64,000 nt of DNA from Pelagihabitans pacificus (GCF_009371985.2 NZ_VIKU02000002.1:1-64000), one strand, 5' to 3'. Counted from the first letter of the stretch, positions 25,398 to 33,506 are shown. Notes: generated by a model from the letters alone, not told the origin. Numbers and translations are program-made.

Positions 25398-26633
25398 TTA
25401 TTTTGTGCTCTGAAGCACATCCTTGGTTTTCAATTTATCTCTGAGCATCTGCATATCCTGGCTCACCCTTTTATTCAAAATCTTGGCATAGTGCTGAGTA
25501 GTTCTGAGATTTTTATGCCCCAACATTTTGCTTACCGATTCGATTGAAACTCCATTTGAGAGCGTTACCGTTGTGGCGAATGTATGTCTGGCTAAGTGCG
25601 TAGTAAGATTCTTTTTAATACCACTGATATGGGCAATTTCCTTTAAGTAAGCATTCATTTTTTGATTCGTTAGTACTGGAAGTACTCTATCATTTTTTAA
25701 ATCTGGACTATATGCATGTTTGTTTAGGATTGCCTGGGCTGTTGGAAGAATAGGGATGTTTGCCTTTGATTTAGTTTTGGTCCGCGAGGTATTAATCCAT
25801 AATTCGCCATCAATTCCCTTATTGATATCCTCTTTTGATAATTTCTTGACATCGGCATAGGCCAAACCCGTGAAGCAGCAGAAAACGAAGATATCTCGTA
25901 CCTGTTCCAGCCGGAGGGTATGGAAATTCGTTTCTAGGAGATGGTCAATTTCTTCTCGGGAAAGATATTCCCGTTCCACATTTTTTAAGCGCACCTTCCA
26001 TCGGACAAAGGGGTCTTTGGTAATCCAATCATTGGCATAAGCAATGCGAATGATCTTCTTGAAGTTGACCACATATTTGATTGCTGTGTTATGACTACAC
26101 TTTCTGACAGCCTTTAAATAATATTCAAATCCTGTGATAAACTTGTGATTGACATCCTGGATTGGAATGTCATCCTTTTTATAATCGTGCTTAATATACT
26201 CTGCCAGATGTTTCTTTGCCGTTCGGTAACGCTCTGCAGTACCAGCTGCAAAATCCTGCCCTACGAGTTGCTCTACTTGGTTGTTGTGTTCCTGAAAAAC
26301 CTCCAACAACATTTTTTCCGGCTTCTTTTTCCCTAAATAGGTGTCCTTAAGCATTACGGCCGTTACATGCCTGTCTTCATCAATGAGCTTGTCATAGAGT
26401 TTTAAGATCCTCATTCGGATGTTGCTCATATGCGAATTTACTTCCCTAAGTTCGGGAGTATTACCTCTCATCTTCTCTTTGGAGGTGTCCCATTTGGCTA
26501 TATCTACCTTCCTTCGTATGCTCAGTTCGGTACGCCTTCCATCCACCGTAATCCTCATATACAACGGGGCTTGGCCGCGTTTATTGGCATCATTTCGCTT
26601 CGGATAAAAAAGGATGGAAAAGGAGTCATTCAT
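25398..26633 (-). CDS. Tyrosine recombinase / integrase (phage_int_SAM_5 type)
   Basis: 411 aa from MNDSFSILFYPKRND, or 418 aa from ATG 26654. An N-terminal arm-binding domain (about 5-90) and SAM-like core-binding domain (about 105-200) precede the catalytic domain. Visible catalytic residues are HLARH (H and R), GHKNLRTTQHY (H and the Tyr nucleophile). The usual first Arg in TGLR is replaced: the motif reads TGLAYADVKKL, as in several Bacteroidota integrases. It catalyses site-specific integration and excision at tRNA-Ser, 253 bp from the tRNA 3' end. ACTCACC-type repeats just upstream and at the far end are likely its arm sites and may also autoregulate the gene. Confidence 0.93.
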   Translation of the reverse strand: MNDSFSILFYPKRNDANKRGQAPLYMRITVDGRRTELSIRRKVDIAKWDTSKEKMRGNTPELREVNSHMSNIRMRILKLYDKLIDEDRHVTAVMLKDTYLGKKKPEKMLLEVFQEHNNQVEQLVGQDFAAGTAERYRTAKKHLAEYIKHDYKKDDIPIQDVNHKFITGFEYYLKAVRKCSHNTAIKYVVNFKKIIRIAYANDWITKDPFVRWKVRLKNVEREYLSREEIDHLLETNFHTLRLEQVRDIFVFCCFTGLAYADVKKLSKEDINKGIDGELWINTSRTKTKSKANIPILPTAQAILNKHAYSPDLKNDRVLPVLTNQKMNAYLKEIAHISGIKKNLTTHLARHTFATTVTLSNGVSIESVSKMLGHKNLRTTQHYAKILNKRVSQDMQMLRDKLKTKDVLQSTK

Positions 26634-26737
26634 AGGTGAGTGGTTTTTATTCACCTAAAAGGTACAAAAAAAGGCTTTAAAATGACTAATTCTTTAACAT
26701 TTTAAGTATCAGAATATCAGTGATTTAACCCTCTAAT

Positions 26738-26787
26738 CGGTGAGTACTTTTTAACAATGGAACTACTCACCGAATCACTCACCTATT
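26738..26787. repeat. Arm-type integrase site cluster, right end
   Basis: An inverted cggtgagt (26738-26745) faces actcaccga + 3 nt + actcaccta (26765-26786), the latter matching the left-end site in the same orientation. A further aggtgagtgg lies at 26634-26643 at the integrase start. Several sites in mixed orientation near the core are typical for integrase and excisionase binding. Confidence 0.55.
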
Positions 26788-26828
26788 TGTTGCAATTAAA
26801 TGATATTATTTGAAATCAATAAAAATGA

Positions 26829-26860
26829 AAAACCCTGTAAATCATCGATTTACAGGGTTT
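26829..26860 (-). terminator. Terminator after tRNA-Ser, supplied by the element
   Basis: Near-perfect hairpin aaaccctgtaaatc / gatttacagggttt. On the minus strand it is followed by TTTCATTTTT. It lies about 26 bp beyond the tRNA 3' end and inside the element, replacing the chromosomal terminator now found at 20780-20805. Confidence 0.75.
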
Positions 26861-26884
26861 ATGGTAGTCTTTGATTGCTACCCA

Positions 26885-26907
26885 GCGGAGGAAGAGGGAT
26901 TCGAACC
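26885..26907 (-). repeat. attR: tRNA-Ser 3' end at element junction
   Basis: The intact partner of 20812-20834. It includes the acceptor-stem strand TTCCTCC, discriminator G and part of the T arm, so recombination reconstitutes a complete tRNA gene. Confidence 0.8.
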
Positions 26908-26970
26908 CCCGGAGGTGTGACCCTCAACAGTTTTCAAGACTGCCGCATTCGACCACTCTGCCATTCCTCC
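26886..26970 (-). tRNA. tRNA-Ser (UGA)
   Basis: 85 nt. The acceptor stem GGAGGAA pairs with TTCCTCC, discriminator G, and CCA is not encoded. The anticodon loop CTTGAAA on stem GCAGT/ACTGT gives anticodon TGA, reading UCA. A long variable arm (GTTGAGGGTCACACCTCC) and T-loop GGTTCGAATCC are typical of tRNA-Ser. It is the integration target of the neighbouring element. Confidence 0.97.
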
Positions 26971-27148
26971 AAAAAAACTACCACTAAAATCGAGGGACTT
27001 GCCCGTCCGAGCTTCAGCGTTGGAGCGGCAAATATAGAAAGGATTTTCTTTTCGTTAAAGTGTTTCGTCAGAATTATTCCATAACAAAAAGTTTCAATTA
27101 TGAGCTACATTCTTCCGGCGACTTTCAAGCTTTTCATAACTTGACACC

Positions 27149-28156
27149 ATGAAAAAGCCTTTGGTCAGTATCTTGATTCCTTTCAAAAACACGGAAACCT
27201 ACCTTCCGGAATGCCTTCAGTCGATACTGGACCAAACCTATGACCACTGGGAAGTATGGGCGGTCAACGACCATTCTACGGACGGTAGTCTCAAAATACT
27301 AAAAGCATTTTCCCAAAAGGATGACCGGATTCACCTGCTACTCAATGAAGGCAATGGCATTATTGAGGCCTTACGTACCGCATATAATAAAAGTCAGGGC
27401 ACGTTGGTGACAAGAATGGATTCCGATGATATTATGACGTCGAACAAGCTACTGGTGATGGTAGCGGCATTATTGGAATACGGACCGGGCCATCTTGCGG
27501 TCGGACAAGTGAAATATTTCTCCCATCGGGGTATCAGTAATGGGTACGAACGTTATGAGACTTGGTTAAACGGACTCATAGAACGAGGGATTAATTACAG
27601 TGAAATCTATAAAGAGTGCGTTATCCCCTCCCCTTGCTGGATGGTGTATCACGAGGATTTAGATGACTCTGGAGCCTTCGAATCCGACCGATATCCCGAA
27701 GACTATGATTTGACCTTTCGCTTTTATGAAAAAGGATTGAAATGTATCCCCTGCAACCAATTACTACATTATTGGAGGGATTACGATACCCGCACCTCCC
27801 GTACAAGTGAGCATTATGCCCAAAACTATTTTTTGGATATCAAACTGCACTATTTCCTCAAGCTGGAACATGACCGACTACGTCCGTTGACCGTGTGGGG
27901 CGCGGGAAACAAAGGAAAAGAAATCGCTAAAGGACTTCTGGAACGTGGGGTCGATTTTTATTGGCTCTGTGACAACCCCAATAAAATCGGTAAGGAGATA
28001 TACGGTAAAAAAATGCTGCACTTCGAATATCTGAAGAAGCTGAAATCACCCCAAAGCATTATCACTGTTGCCAACGAGGAAGCACAGTGCATGATTCGGG
28101 CTTATTTTTCCGATTTGGGTCAAGAACCGATGAAGGATTATTTCTTTTTTTGCTAA
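27149..28156 (+). CDS. Family 2 glycosyltransferase with C-terminal nucleotide-binding-like domain
   Basis: 335 aa. The N-terminal GT-A fold reads VSILIPFKNTETYLPECLQSILDQTY, VNDHSTDGS and the metal-binding TRMDSDDIM (about residue 94). The acceptor region is YPEDYDLTFRFYEKG. Residues about 245-335 are an additional domain beginning LTVWGAGNKGKEIAKGLLERG with a glycine-rich turn, similar to the Rossmann-like N-terminal domain of PglD-type sugar acyltransferases. Family role: transfer of a sugar to envelope polysaccharide or glycoprotein. Cytosolic, monocistronic, and located just outside the tRNA-Ser element. Confidence 0.9.
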   Translation: MKKPLVSILIPFKNTETYLPECLQSILDQTYDHWEVWAVNDHSTDGSLKILKAFSQKDDRIHLLLNEGNGIIEALRTAYNKSQGTLVTRMDSDDIMTSNKLLVMVAALLEYGPGHLAVGQVKYFSHRGISNGYERYETWLNGLIERGINYSEIYKECVIPSPCWMVYHEDLDDSGAFESDRYPEDYDLTFRFYEKGLKCIPCNQLLHYWRDYDTRTSRTSEHYAQNYFLDIKLHYFLKLEHDRLRPLTVWGAGNKGKEIAKGLLERGVDFYWLCDNPNKIGKEIYGKKMLHFEYLKKLKSPQSIITVANEEAQCMIRAYFSDLGQEPMKDYFFFC

Positions 28157-28224
28157 CGGCCTGGGCAGTGGGAAAGAACCAACCTTTAAGTTTTCCTAAA
28201 TATCAAAACTTTTGGCCCTGAACC

Positions 28225-28256
28225 TTGAACTTTAACCCTTGAATTCCCTACATTTG
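28225..28256 (+). promoter_or_regulatory. Bacteroidota-type promoter for the BatA-domain gene
   Basis: TTG at 28225-28227, 21-bp spacer, TACATTTG at 28249-28256 (consensus TTTG-N19-21-TAnnTTTG), 18 bp before the ATG. Confidence 0.6.
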
Positions 28257-28273
28257 CGCAATCAACATAGGAA

Positions 28274-30196
28274 ATGCAGTTTAAATATCCGGAACTCCTT
28301 TGGGCCTTACTTCTACTCCTGATTCCTATTTTTATTCATCTTTTTCAACTTCGAAAATTTCAGAAAACACCCTTTACCAACGTCAAGTTCCTCAAAAAGG
28401 TAGTTGCCGAATCGCGCCGTAGCAATACCTTGAAAAAATGGTTGTTGTTATTGACACGACTGTTGTTGCTTACCGGTCTCGTACTAGCCTTTGCACAACC
28501 TTTTTTTGCGGAAAAGTCGGCTTTAAGGGAAAAAGAAATTATTGTCTACCTAGATGATTCGTTTAGTATGCAGGCCAAAAAAGAAGGCACCCCCTTGCTA
28601 GATGATGCCATACAAACCTTGATTCGATCGGTTCCCAAAGACCAACGCTTTACCCTTTTCACCAACGAACAGGTTTTTAGGGATGTAACCATTGAGGGTA
28701 TACAAAATCAGCTCTTAGCAGTATCCTACAGCTCAAAACAACTAAATCTGGAAGAGATTTTTCTAAAGGGAAGTACCTTTTTCAGCCAAGATGCGGCCAC
28801 CGAAAAGAACTTGATCGTGCTTTCCGATTTCCAGACTAGGATAGCTTCTTCAAAGACCGATTCCCTCATCGGAACCATCACCCATTTGGTCAAAATGACA
28901 CCCGATAAAAGGGATAATGTTTCATTGGATTCGGCGTTTATCGCAACCACTACTGCAGGAAACAAAGAACTCACGGCACTTCTTTCTGCGAACGGGGCCA
29001 TTGAAAGCACGCCTGTTTCCCTATTTAATAACGACACCTTAATCGCTAAGACTTCCGCTGGCTTCAACGATGAAGGAAAGGCAACCGTCAATTTTACGCT
29101 TCCCGAAAATGAACGTGTAAACGGAAAGCTTACCATCTCTGACAACGGTCTGAGCTATGACAACCAATTGTATTTTAATCTCGACAGAAAAGAAAAAATT
29201 AATGCGCTTTCAATAGGTAGTGCAGACGCTACTTACCTCAGGCGGATTTTTACCGATGATGAATTCCAATTCGATAATTTCCCCCTATCAAACTTGAATT
29301 ACAGCGATTTAGCGCTTCAAAACCTGATTGTTCTGAACGAATTGGAACGGATTCCAACCTCCTTGATTACCAATTTAAAGTCGTTTACCGAAAGCGGAGG
29401 GCACTTGGTCGTGATTCCTGCGGATAATTGCGACCTACCTACCTACAACGCCTTGCTTTCAGGCTACTTTTCGACTAATTTGGTCCAAAAGATAAGTGCC
29501 GAACAAGACATTACCAACATCAGTTTCTCGCACCCCTTATACCGAGACGTGTTCGAAAAACAAGTGTCGAACTTTCAATACCCAAAAGTATCCCAATATT
29601 ACGGTATTCGGACCAATGCTCCCAAACTACTCGCTTTTCAAGATAAAAGCCCATTCTTGGTGGGGAATGATGGCGTATACATTTTCACCGGGTCTATTGC
29701 CCCGAAGAACTCAAATTTCATCAACTCCCCTTTGATTGTTCCGACCTTTTACAATATGGGAATCAATAGCCTTAAACTACCTGTAATCTATAGTGTGCTG
29801 GGCGAACAAGTCAATCTGGATATAAGCACTGTACTAGCGAAAGATCATATTCTTAAAGTGACTAAAGAGGGCTATGAATTTATACCCCGGCAACAGTCGA
29901 TGCCCAACAAGGTTACCCTCACTTTTGACGGCAGTCTTAACGAAGATGGTATTTACAATATCAAGGACGATGATCGTATCTTAAGAAATCTAAGTTTCAA
30001 CCATCAAAGGAAGGAAAGCGTATTGACCTATTTGGCTACCGATCAATTGCAGGGAAGCTCAAATTCCCCATCGATAACTGCCCTTTTTGAAGAGATGGAA
30101 AAAGACAACCGTATCACCGAGCTTTGGAAATGGTTTGTTATTTTAGCGTTGTCAATGTTGTTTGTCGAAATCCTAATCCAAAAATTAATTCGATGA
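28274..30196 (+). CDS. BatA-domain (vWA-like) membrane protein
   Basis: 640 aa. The N-terminal BatA domain (1-80) has two membrane helices (WALLLLLIPIFIHLFQL and LLLLTGLVLAFAQPFF) around a basic loop with QLRKFQKTPFTNVKFLKKV. A von Willebrand-A-like region starts at IIVYLDDSFSMQAK, containing the D-x-S-x-S metal site. The middle part is beta-rich and periplasmic. One C-terminal helix (about 617-636) anchors it. In Bacteroidota such proteins belong to the Bat aerotolerance-related group, but the biochemical role is not settled. Its stop overlaps a 30-codon ORF that in turn overlaps the next gene. Confidence 0.9.
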   Translation: MQFKYPELLWALLLLLIPIFIHLFQLRKFQKTPFTNVKFLKKVVAESRRSNTLKKWLLLLTRLLLLTGLVLAFAQPFFAEKSALREKEIIVYLDDSFSMQAKKEGTPLLDDAIQTLIRSVPKDQRFTLFTNEQVFRDVTIEGIQNQLLAVSYSSKQLNLEEIFLKGSTFFSQDAATEKNLIVLSDFQTRIASSKTDSLIGTITHLVKMTPDKRDNVSLDSAFIATTTAGNKELTALLSANGAIESTPVSLFNNDTLIAKTSAGFNDEGKATVNFTLPENERVNGKLTISDNGLSYDNQLYFNLDRKEKINALSIGSADATYLRRIFTDDEFQFDNFPLSNLNYSDLALQNLIVLNELERIPTSLITNLKSFTESGGHLVVIPADNCDLPTYNALLSGYFSTNLVQKISAEQDITNISFSHPLYRDVFEKQVSNFQYPKVSQYYGIRTNAPKLLAFQDKSPFLVGNDGVYIFTGSIAPKNSNFINSPLIVPTFYNMGINSLKLPVIYSVLGEQVNLDISTVLAKDHILKVTKEGYEFIPRQQSMPNKVTLTFDGSLNEDGIYNIKDDDRILRNLSFNHQRKESVLTYLATDQLQGSSNSPSITALFEEMEKDNRITELWKWFVILALSMLFVEILIQKLIR

Positions 30197-30285
30197 ACGC
30201 CGACCAATTTCGGGAACCGGAAGGCAAAATCATCGAAGTACTATCAATGATTCTCAAGTACCATAGACTTATCCAGCCAATATGA
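30193..30285 (+). CDS. Possible 30-aa coupling ORF between BatA gene and dihydroorotase-like gene
   Basis: ATG 30193 overlaps the BatA stop (CGATGA), and its own TGA (30283-30285) overlaps the ATG of the next gene (ATATGA). It encodes 30 residues: MNADQFREPE... ending ...RLIQPI. No known family. The double ATGA-type overlap fills the gap exactly, which fits a translational relay. Codon quality cannot be judged at this length. Confidence 0.35.
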   Translation: MNADQFREPEGKIIEVLSMILKYHRLIQPI

Positions 30286-31535
30286 ACATACTTCTTAAAT
30301 CGGCCAAAATCGTTGACTCCGACAACAAGGCGCTTCATCTAAAAAAAAGGGATATTCTTATCAAAAATGGCTTTATCGAAAGAATCGCCGCCAACATAGC
30401 ACCGGAGGGTAAATCCAAGATTATCGATATAAAGAATCTACATGTATCAAAAGGGTGGTTCGATAGTAGTGTCAGTTTCGGGGAACCCGGCTACGAAGAA
30501 CGGGAAACAATCGCCAACGGACTCTACACTGCAGCTAAAAGCGGATTCACCGATATTGTACTAAACCCAAATAGCTCCCCCGTTCCCGATAGCAGCTCCG
30601 ATATCGTTTTTTTAAAAAATGCAGCTAAGAAGCACCTCACCGGACTGTACCCCTTGGGTACTTTGACCAGTCTGGCAGGGGGCGAGCATCTTGCGGAGCT
30701 CTACGATATGAAAAATGCAGGGGCCGTTGGTTTTTACGATTATAAAAGTCCCATCGCCAACTCAAACCTTTTGAAAATCGCCTTACAGTACAGTCAAAAT
30801 TTCAGGGGATTGATTTATTCGTTTCCGTTGGATAGCAAAATAGCGGGCAAAGGCGTCGTGAATGAAGGCCATACCTCGACGAAGTTAGGCCTTAAGGGAA
30901 TTCCCGCCCTATCCGAAGAACTACAGATTGCCAGGGATCTTTCCATCTTGGAATACGCGGGAGGCTCCTTACATATCCCGACTATATCCACGATCGGTTC
31001 GGTAAAACTGATAGCGCAGGCTAAAAAAAAGGGAATGGATGTGACGTGTAGCGTCGCCATACACAACCTTTGGTTTACAGATGAGGTTTTGGAGGAATTT
31101 GACGCCAACTTCAAGGTAATGCCGCCATTGCGCACCAAAAGTGACAACAGGGCCTTGATAAAGGGGTTAAAAGACGGAACTATCGATTTTGTAACCACTG
31201 ATCATACTCCTGTAGACATCGAGGAAAAACGGGTCGAGTTTGATAATGCATCGTATGGGACCGTGGGGCTTGAGAGTGCGTTTGGCATATTGAACAAGCT
31301 ATTCGATATGGAGACGACCATCGCTTTGCTTACAAGGGGAAGGAAGCGTTTCAAGGTGCCTTCGCCACTCCTTGGTCAAGGAGCATTGGCCAATTTGACC
31401 TTGTTCGAACCAGATACGGAAAAAATGTTTCAGCCAACCGATTTACTCAGCACTTCAAAAAACTGTGTGTTTGTTGGAAGCAAGGTTAAAGGCGTTGTTT
31501 ATGGAAGTATCAAGGGAGAAAAAGTAATAATCTGA
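30282..31535 (+). CDS. Dihydroorotase-like amidohydrolase lacking the metal-binding HxH motif
   Basis: 417 aa, typical length for type I dihydroorotase. The fold is clear: ending sheet INLHVSKGWFD, EPGYEERE (66-75), GFTDIVLNPNSSP, YSFPLDS, HIPTIST, CSVAIHNLWFTDE and TDHTP. The active-site motif normally D-x-H-x-H-x-R-E-P-G reads D61-S-S-V-S-F-G-E-P-G, so both metal-ligand histidines and the substrate arginine are Ser, Ser and Gly. The protein is therefore unlikely to catalyse the pyrimidine step alone. It may be a structural partner of aspartate carbamoyltransferase, as known non-catalytic dihydroorotases are, or have a new role. It is translationally linked to the BatA gene. Confidence 0.88.
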   Translation: MNILLKSAKIVDSDNKALHLKKRDILIKNGFIERIAANIAPEGKSKIIDIKNLHVSKGWFDSSVSFGEPGYEERETIANGLYTAAKSGFTDIVLNPNSSPVPDSSSDIVFLKNAAKKHLTGLYPLGTLTSLAGGEHLAELYDMKNAGAVGFYDYKSPIANSNLLKIALQYSQNFRGLIYSFPLDSKIAGKGVVNEGHTSTKLGLKGIPALSEELQIARDLSILEYAGGSLHIPTISTIGSVKLIAQAKKKGMDVTCSVAIHNLWFTDEVLEEFDANFKVMPPLRTKSDNRALIKGLKDGTIDFVTTDHTPVDIEEKRVEFDNASYGTVGLESAFGILNKLFDMETTIALLTRGRKRFKVPSPLLGQGALANLTLFEPDTEKMFQPTDLLSTSKNCVFVGSKVKGVVYGSIKGEKVII

Positions 31536-31579
31536 CTATTTTTATGTTTTAACTGGAAATCAAACTTAAATTTAACATT

Positions 31580-31894
31580 ATGGATCAACAAACAAAAGAA
31601 GCAGGTAAGACAATGGCCATTATTGCGTACATCACTTGGATTGGCCTGTTAATCGCTTTTATCATGAATAACGATAAAAAGAACGAATTTGCCGCTTTTC
31701 ATATCGGACAGTCCGTACGAGTGGCCATACTTGGTTTCGCTAATGTAATACTAGGCCAGTTTCTTCCATCCGGATTGGGAATCATTTCTACGGTCATCTC
31801 CTTGGGCGTTCTCGTACTATGGATTTTAGGCCTGGTCAACGCTATTAATTTAAAGGAAGAGCCACTACCTATTATCGGAACTATAGGGGCGTAA
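31580..31894 (+). CDS. Small membrane protein, DUF4870-like, copy 1
   Basis: 104 aa with about three hydrophobic helices (MAIIAYITWIGLLIAFIM, VAILGFANVILGQF, IISTVISLGVLVLWILGLV). The motif KNEFAAFHIGQSVR is characteristic of DUF4870/Tic20-like small membrane proteins. Inner membrane; function unknown. It lies 45 bp after the dihydroorotase-like gene, so probably at the end of the same operon. It is followed by a terminator and a paralogue. Confidence 0.82.
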   Translation: MDQQTKEAGKTMAIIAYITWIGLLIAFIMNNDKKNEFAAFHIGQSVRVAILGFANVILGQFLPSGLGIISTVISLGVLVLWILGLVNAINLKEEPLPIIGTIGA

Positions 31895-31917
31895 TTCCAA
31901 TAATTGGATATTATTTG

Positions 31918-31946
31918 AAAAGAGGTTCAACGGGCCTCTTTTTTTT
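31918..31946 (+). terminator. Rho-independent terminator
   Basis: The stem AAAAGAGG / CCTCTTTT with loop ttcaacggg is followed by a T-run. It ends the BatA to DUF4870 transcript. Confidence 0.75.
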
Positions 31947-31975
31947 GTCAAGTATGCCTGGTTGGCCTAACTTTG
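31944..31975 (+). promoter_or_regulatory. Promoter giving a near-leaderless mRNA
   Basis: TTTG (31944-31947), 20-bp spacer, TAACTTTG (31968-31975). The ATG is at 31980, close to the expected transcription start about 7 nt past the motif. The -33 box overlaps the T-run of the preceding terminator. Confidence 0.6.
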
Positions 31976-31979
31976 AAGT

Positions 31980-32303
31980 ATGAATGCTAAAGTAGAAGGA
32001 AAAACCACCGCCATCGTTGCCTATTTGACCATTGTTGGTGCATTGATCGCCATGAGCATGAATTCGGAACCTAGACATGCCTTTGCACGTTTCCACACCC
32101 GTCAGGCATTCGGACTTCACCTCTTTTTTCTAGGCTTTGCCATCTTTTTAAGTCAGTGGTTCAATGTGTATGCTTGGTACGGACTGTATATCTGCTACAT
32201 TGTGCTATGGGGCTATGGCTTTATCGGGGCCATCTCCGAAAAAACGAACTCGGTCCCTGTACTCGGTCCTTATTTTCAAAAATGGTTTACCTTTATCCCG
32301 TAG
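31980..32303 (+). CDS. Small membrane protein, DUF4870-like, copy 2
   Basis: 107 aa. It has the same layout as the gene before it: TTAIVAYLTIVGALIAMSM, then RHAFARFHTRQAFG (aligned with the KNEFAAFHIGQSVR segment), LHLFFLGFAIFLSQWF and YGLYICYIVLWGYGFIG, ending with a VPVLGPYFQKWF segment. Inner membrane, function unknown. The carboxylesterase gene starts 1 bp after its stop, so the two are co-transcribed from the promoter at 31944-31975. Confidence 0.82.
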   Translation: MNAKVEGKTTAIVAYLTIVGALIAMSMNSEPRHAFARFHTRQAFGLHLFFLGFAIFLSQWFNVYAWYGLYICYIVLWGYGFIGAISEKTNSVPVLGPYFQKWFTFIP

Positions 32304-32304
32304 C

Positions 32305-32964
32305 ATGACCACCGCACCCCTTTCGCTCGAACATCTGATAAAACCCTCGACCCTGGAACAGGGGAAACCACCGGTTATCTTTCTTTTCCACGGATACGGC
32401 AGCAATGAGGAAGACCTCTTTTCGTTTGCCCCGGAACTACCGCCTGAGTATGCCGTCATTTCAGTTCGCGCCCCCTACCCACTCGAACCTTTTGGATATG
32501 CCTGGTATGCTATCCATTTCGATGCACCACAGGGTAAATGGAGCGATGATGAACAGGCCAAGGATTCACGAGAAAAAATAGTGACTTTCATAGAGGAAGC
32601 CTGTAGCACCTATCAGTTGGATTCAGATGCGATTACTTTGCTAGGTTTCAGCCAAGGAACAATTTTGAGTTATGCGGTTGCCTTATCCTATCCCGATAAA
32701 ATCAAAAACGTTATTGGTTTGAGTGGTTATGTCAACCAACGTATACTGGTCGATGACTATCGGGAAAAAGACCATTCGAATTTGAATATTTATGCCTCGC
32801 ACGGGCAAGTAGACCAAGTAATCCCCCCTGCTTGGGCACAACAAATACCCGAATTTCTAGACCGGCTTGGTGTCTCACATGTATACGAAGAGTTTCCCGT
32901 AGGCCATGGTGTATCACCGCAGAACTTTTATGCCTTTAAAAGCTGGTTGGAACGCAACACTTAA
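32305..32964 (+). CDS. Phospholipase/carboxylesterase family alpha/beta hydrolase
   Basis: 219 aa from MTTAPLSLEHL; the open frame extends upstream to 32164 but would overlap the membrane protein. The oxyanion motif is LFHGYGSNEEDLF, the nucleophile is in GFSQG (S116), with D170 (HGQVDQVIPP) and H201 (PVGHGVSP) completing the triad. Family activity: hydrolysis of short-chain esters or lysophospholipids. There is no signal peptide, so it is cytosolic. It ends tail-to-tail with the next minus-strand gene, overlapping by 4 bp. Confidence 0.92.
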   Translation: MTTAPLSLEHLIKPSTLEQGKPPVIFLFHGYGSNEEDLFSFAPELPPEYAVISVRAPYPLEPFGYAWYAIHFDAPQGKWSDDEQAKDSREKIVTFIEEACSTYQLDSDAITLLGFSQGTILSYAVALSYPDKIKNVIGLSGYVNQRILVDDYREKDHSNLNIYASHGQVDQVIPPAWAQQIPEFLDRLGVSHVYEEFPVGHGVSPQNFYAFKSWLERNT

Positions 32965-33506
32965 TTGCTCCTGGTGTATAAGAGATGGTCTATCAAGGTG
33001 AAGTCGACCCCCAAATCGTCGTTCAGCTCATACTTTATCAAGAGCTCGCCCCAGTACTTCCCATCCGAAAAATCGGTAATGATCCATTTGTGATTGAGAA
33101 GTTTGATTTTATTGATTTTGAAGTCGCTCTCCATTCCTTCATAAGGAATTAGGGGGTTGTCGCCCTTTCGCTCGTTCGTTTCCAGCAGTTTGTCCGCGAT
33201 ATAACGGGAAGGATCCTCCAAGTTTAGATGGTCATAATAGGCAAGGGCATCATCGTTGTTCTGCAACGAAAAATATTGCATATCGAGCACTTGTAGTTGC
33301 GCTTTCTGGACCGAATCCTTGAGCTCGACTATATCTGTTTCCAATTTCTCGATAGTAGCATCCTTGGCTTCTGCCATCTTACCGCTACTCACAAAGAGGT
33401 ACAGGCCGATCAAAGCGGCAAAAATAAATAAGTAAAGGAATATTTTATTTTTCAAAACGCGTGTTTTTTGTGAATCAAACGAATTGAAAGCTACTGTGGA
33501 GTTCAT
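32961..33506 (-). CDS. Membrane-anchored coiled-coil protein of unknown function
   Basis: 181 aa. A short basic cytosolic N-terminus is followed by one membrane helix (about 22-40, IFLYLFIFAALIGLYLFV) and a coiled coil (about 50-80, ATIEKLETDIVELKDSVQKAQLQVLDMQ). A soluble domain has alternating acidic and aromatic residues (NNDDALAYYDHLNLEDPSRYIADKLLE, GKYWGELLIKYELND). It resembles uncharacterised flavobacterial proteins of this architecture. Convergent with the carboxylesterase gene and 59 bp from the MBL gene upstream. No function assigned. Confidence 0.8.
   Translation of the reverse strand: MNSTVAFNSFDSQKTRVLKNKIFLYLFIFAALIGLYLFVSSGKMAEAKDATIEKLETDIVELKDSVQKAQLQVLDMQYFSLQNNDDALAYYDHLNLEDPSRYIADKLLETNERKGDNPLIPYEGMESDFKINKIKLLNHKWIITDFSDGKYWGELLIKYELNDDLGVDFTLIDHLLYTRSN

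Larger units (their letters stand above)
20812..26907. mobile_element. Integrative genetic element at tRNA-Ser(UGA), about 6.1 kb
   Basis: Bounded by direct repeats of the tRNA-Ser 3' end (20812-20834 and 26885-26907). It contains a tyrosine recombinase next to the tRNA, arm-type repeats near both ends, a split DUF4209-like gene, a palindrome-rich non-coding stretch and a BspA-like lipoprotein gene. The left part (about 20850-22810) is visibly more A+T-rich than the flanks. There are no relaxase, replication or phage structural genes, so it is a small satellite-like or defence-island-like element that at most encodes its own integration. Confidence 0.8.
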
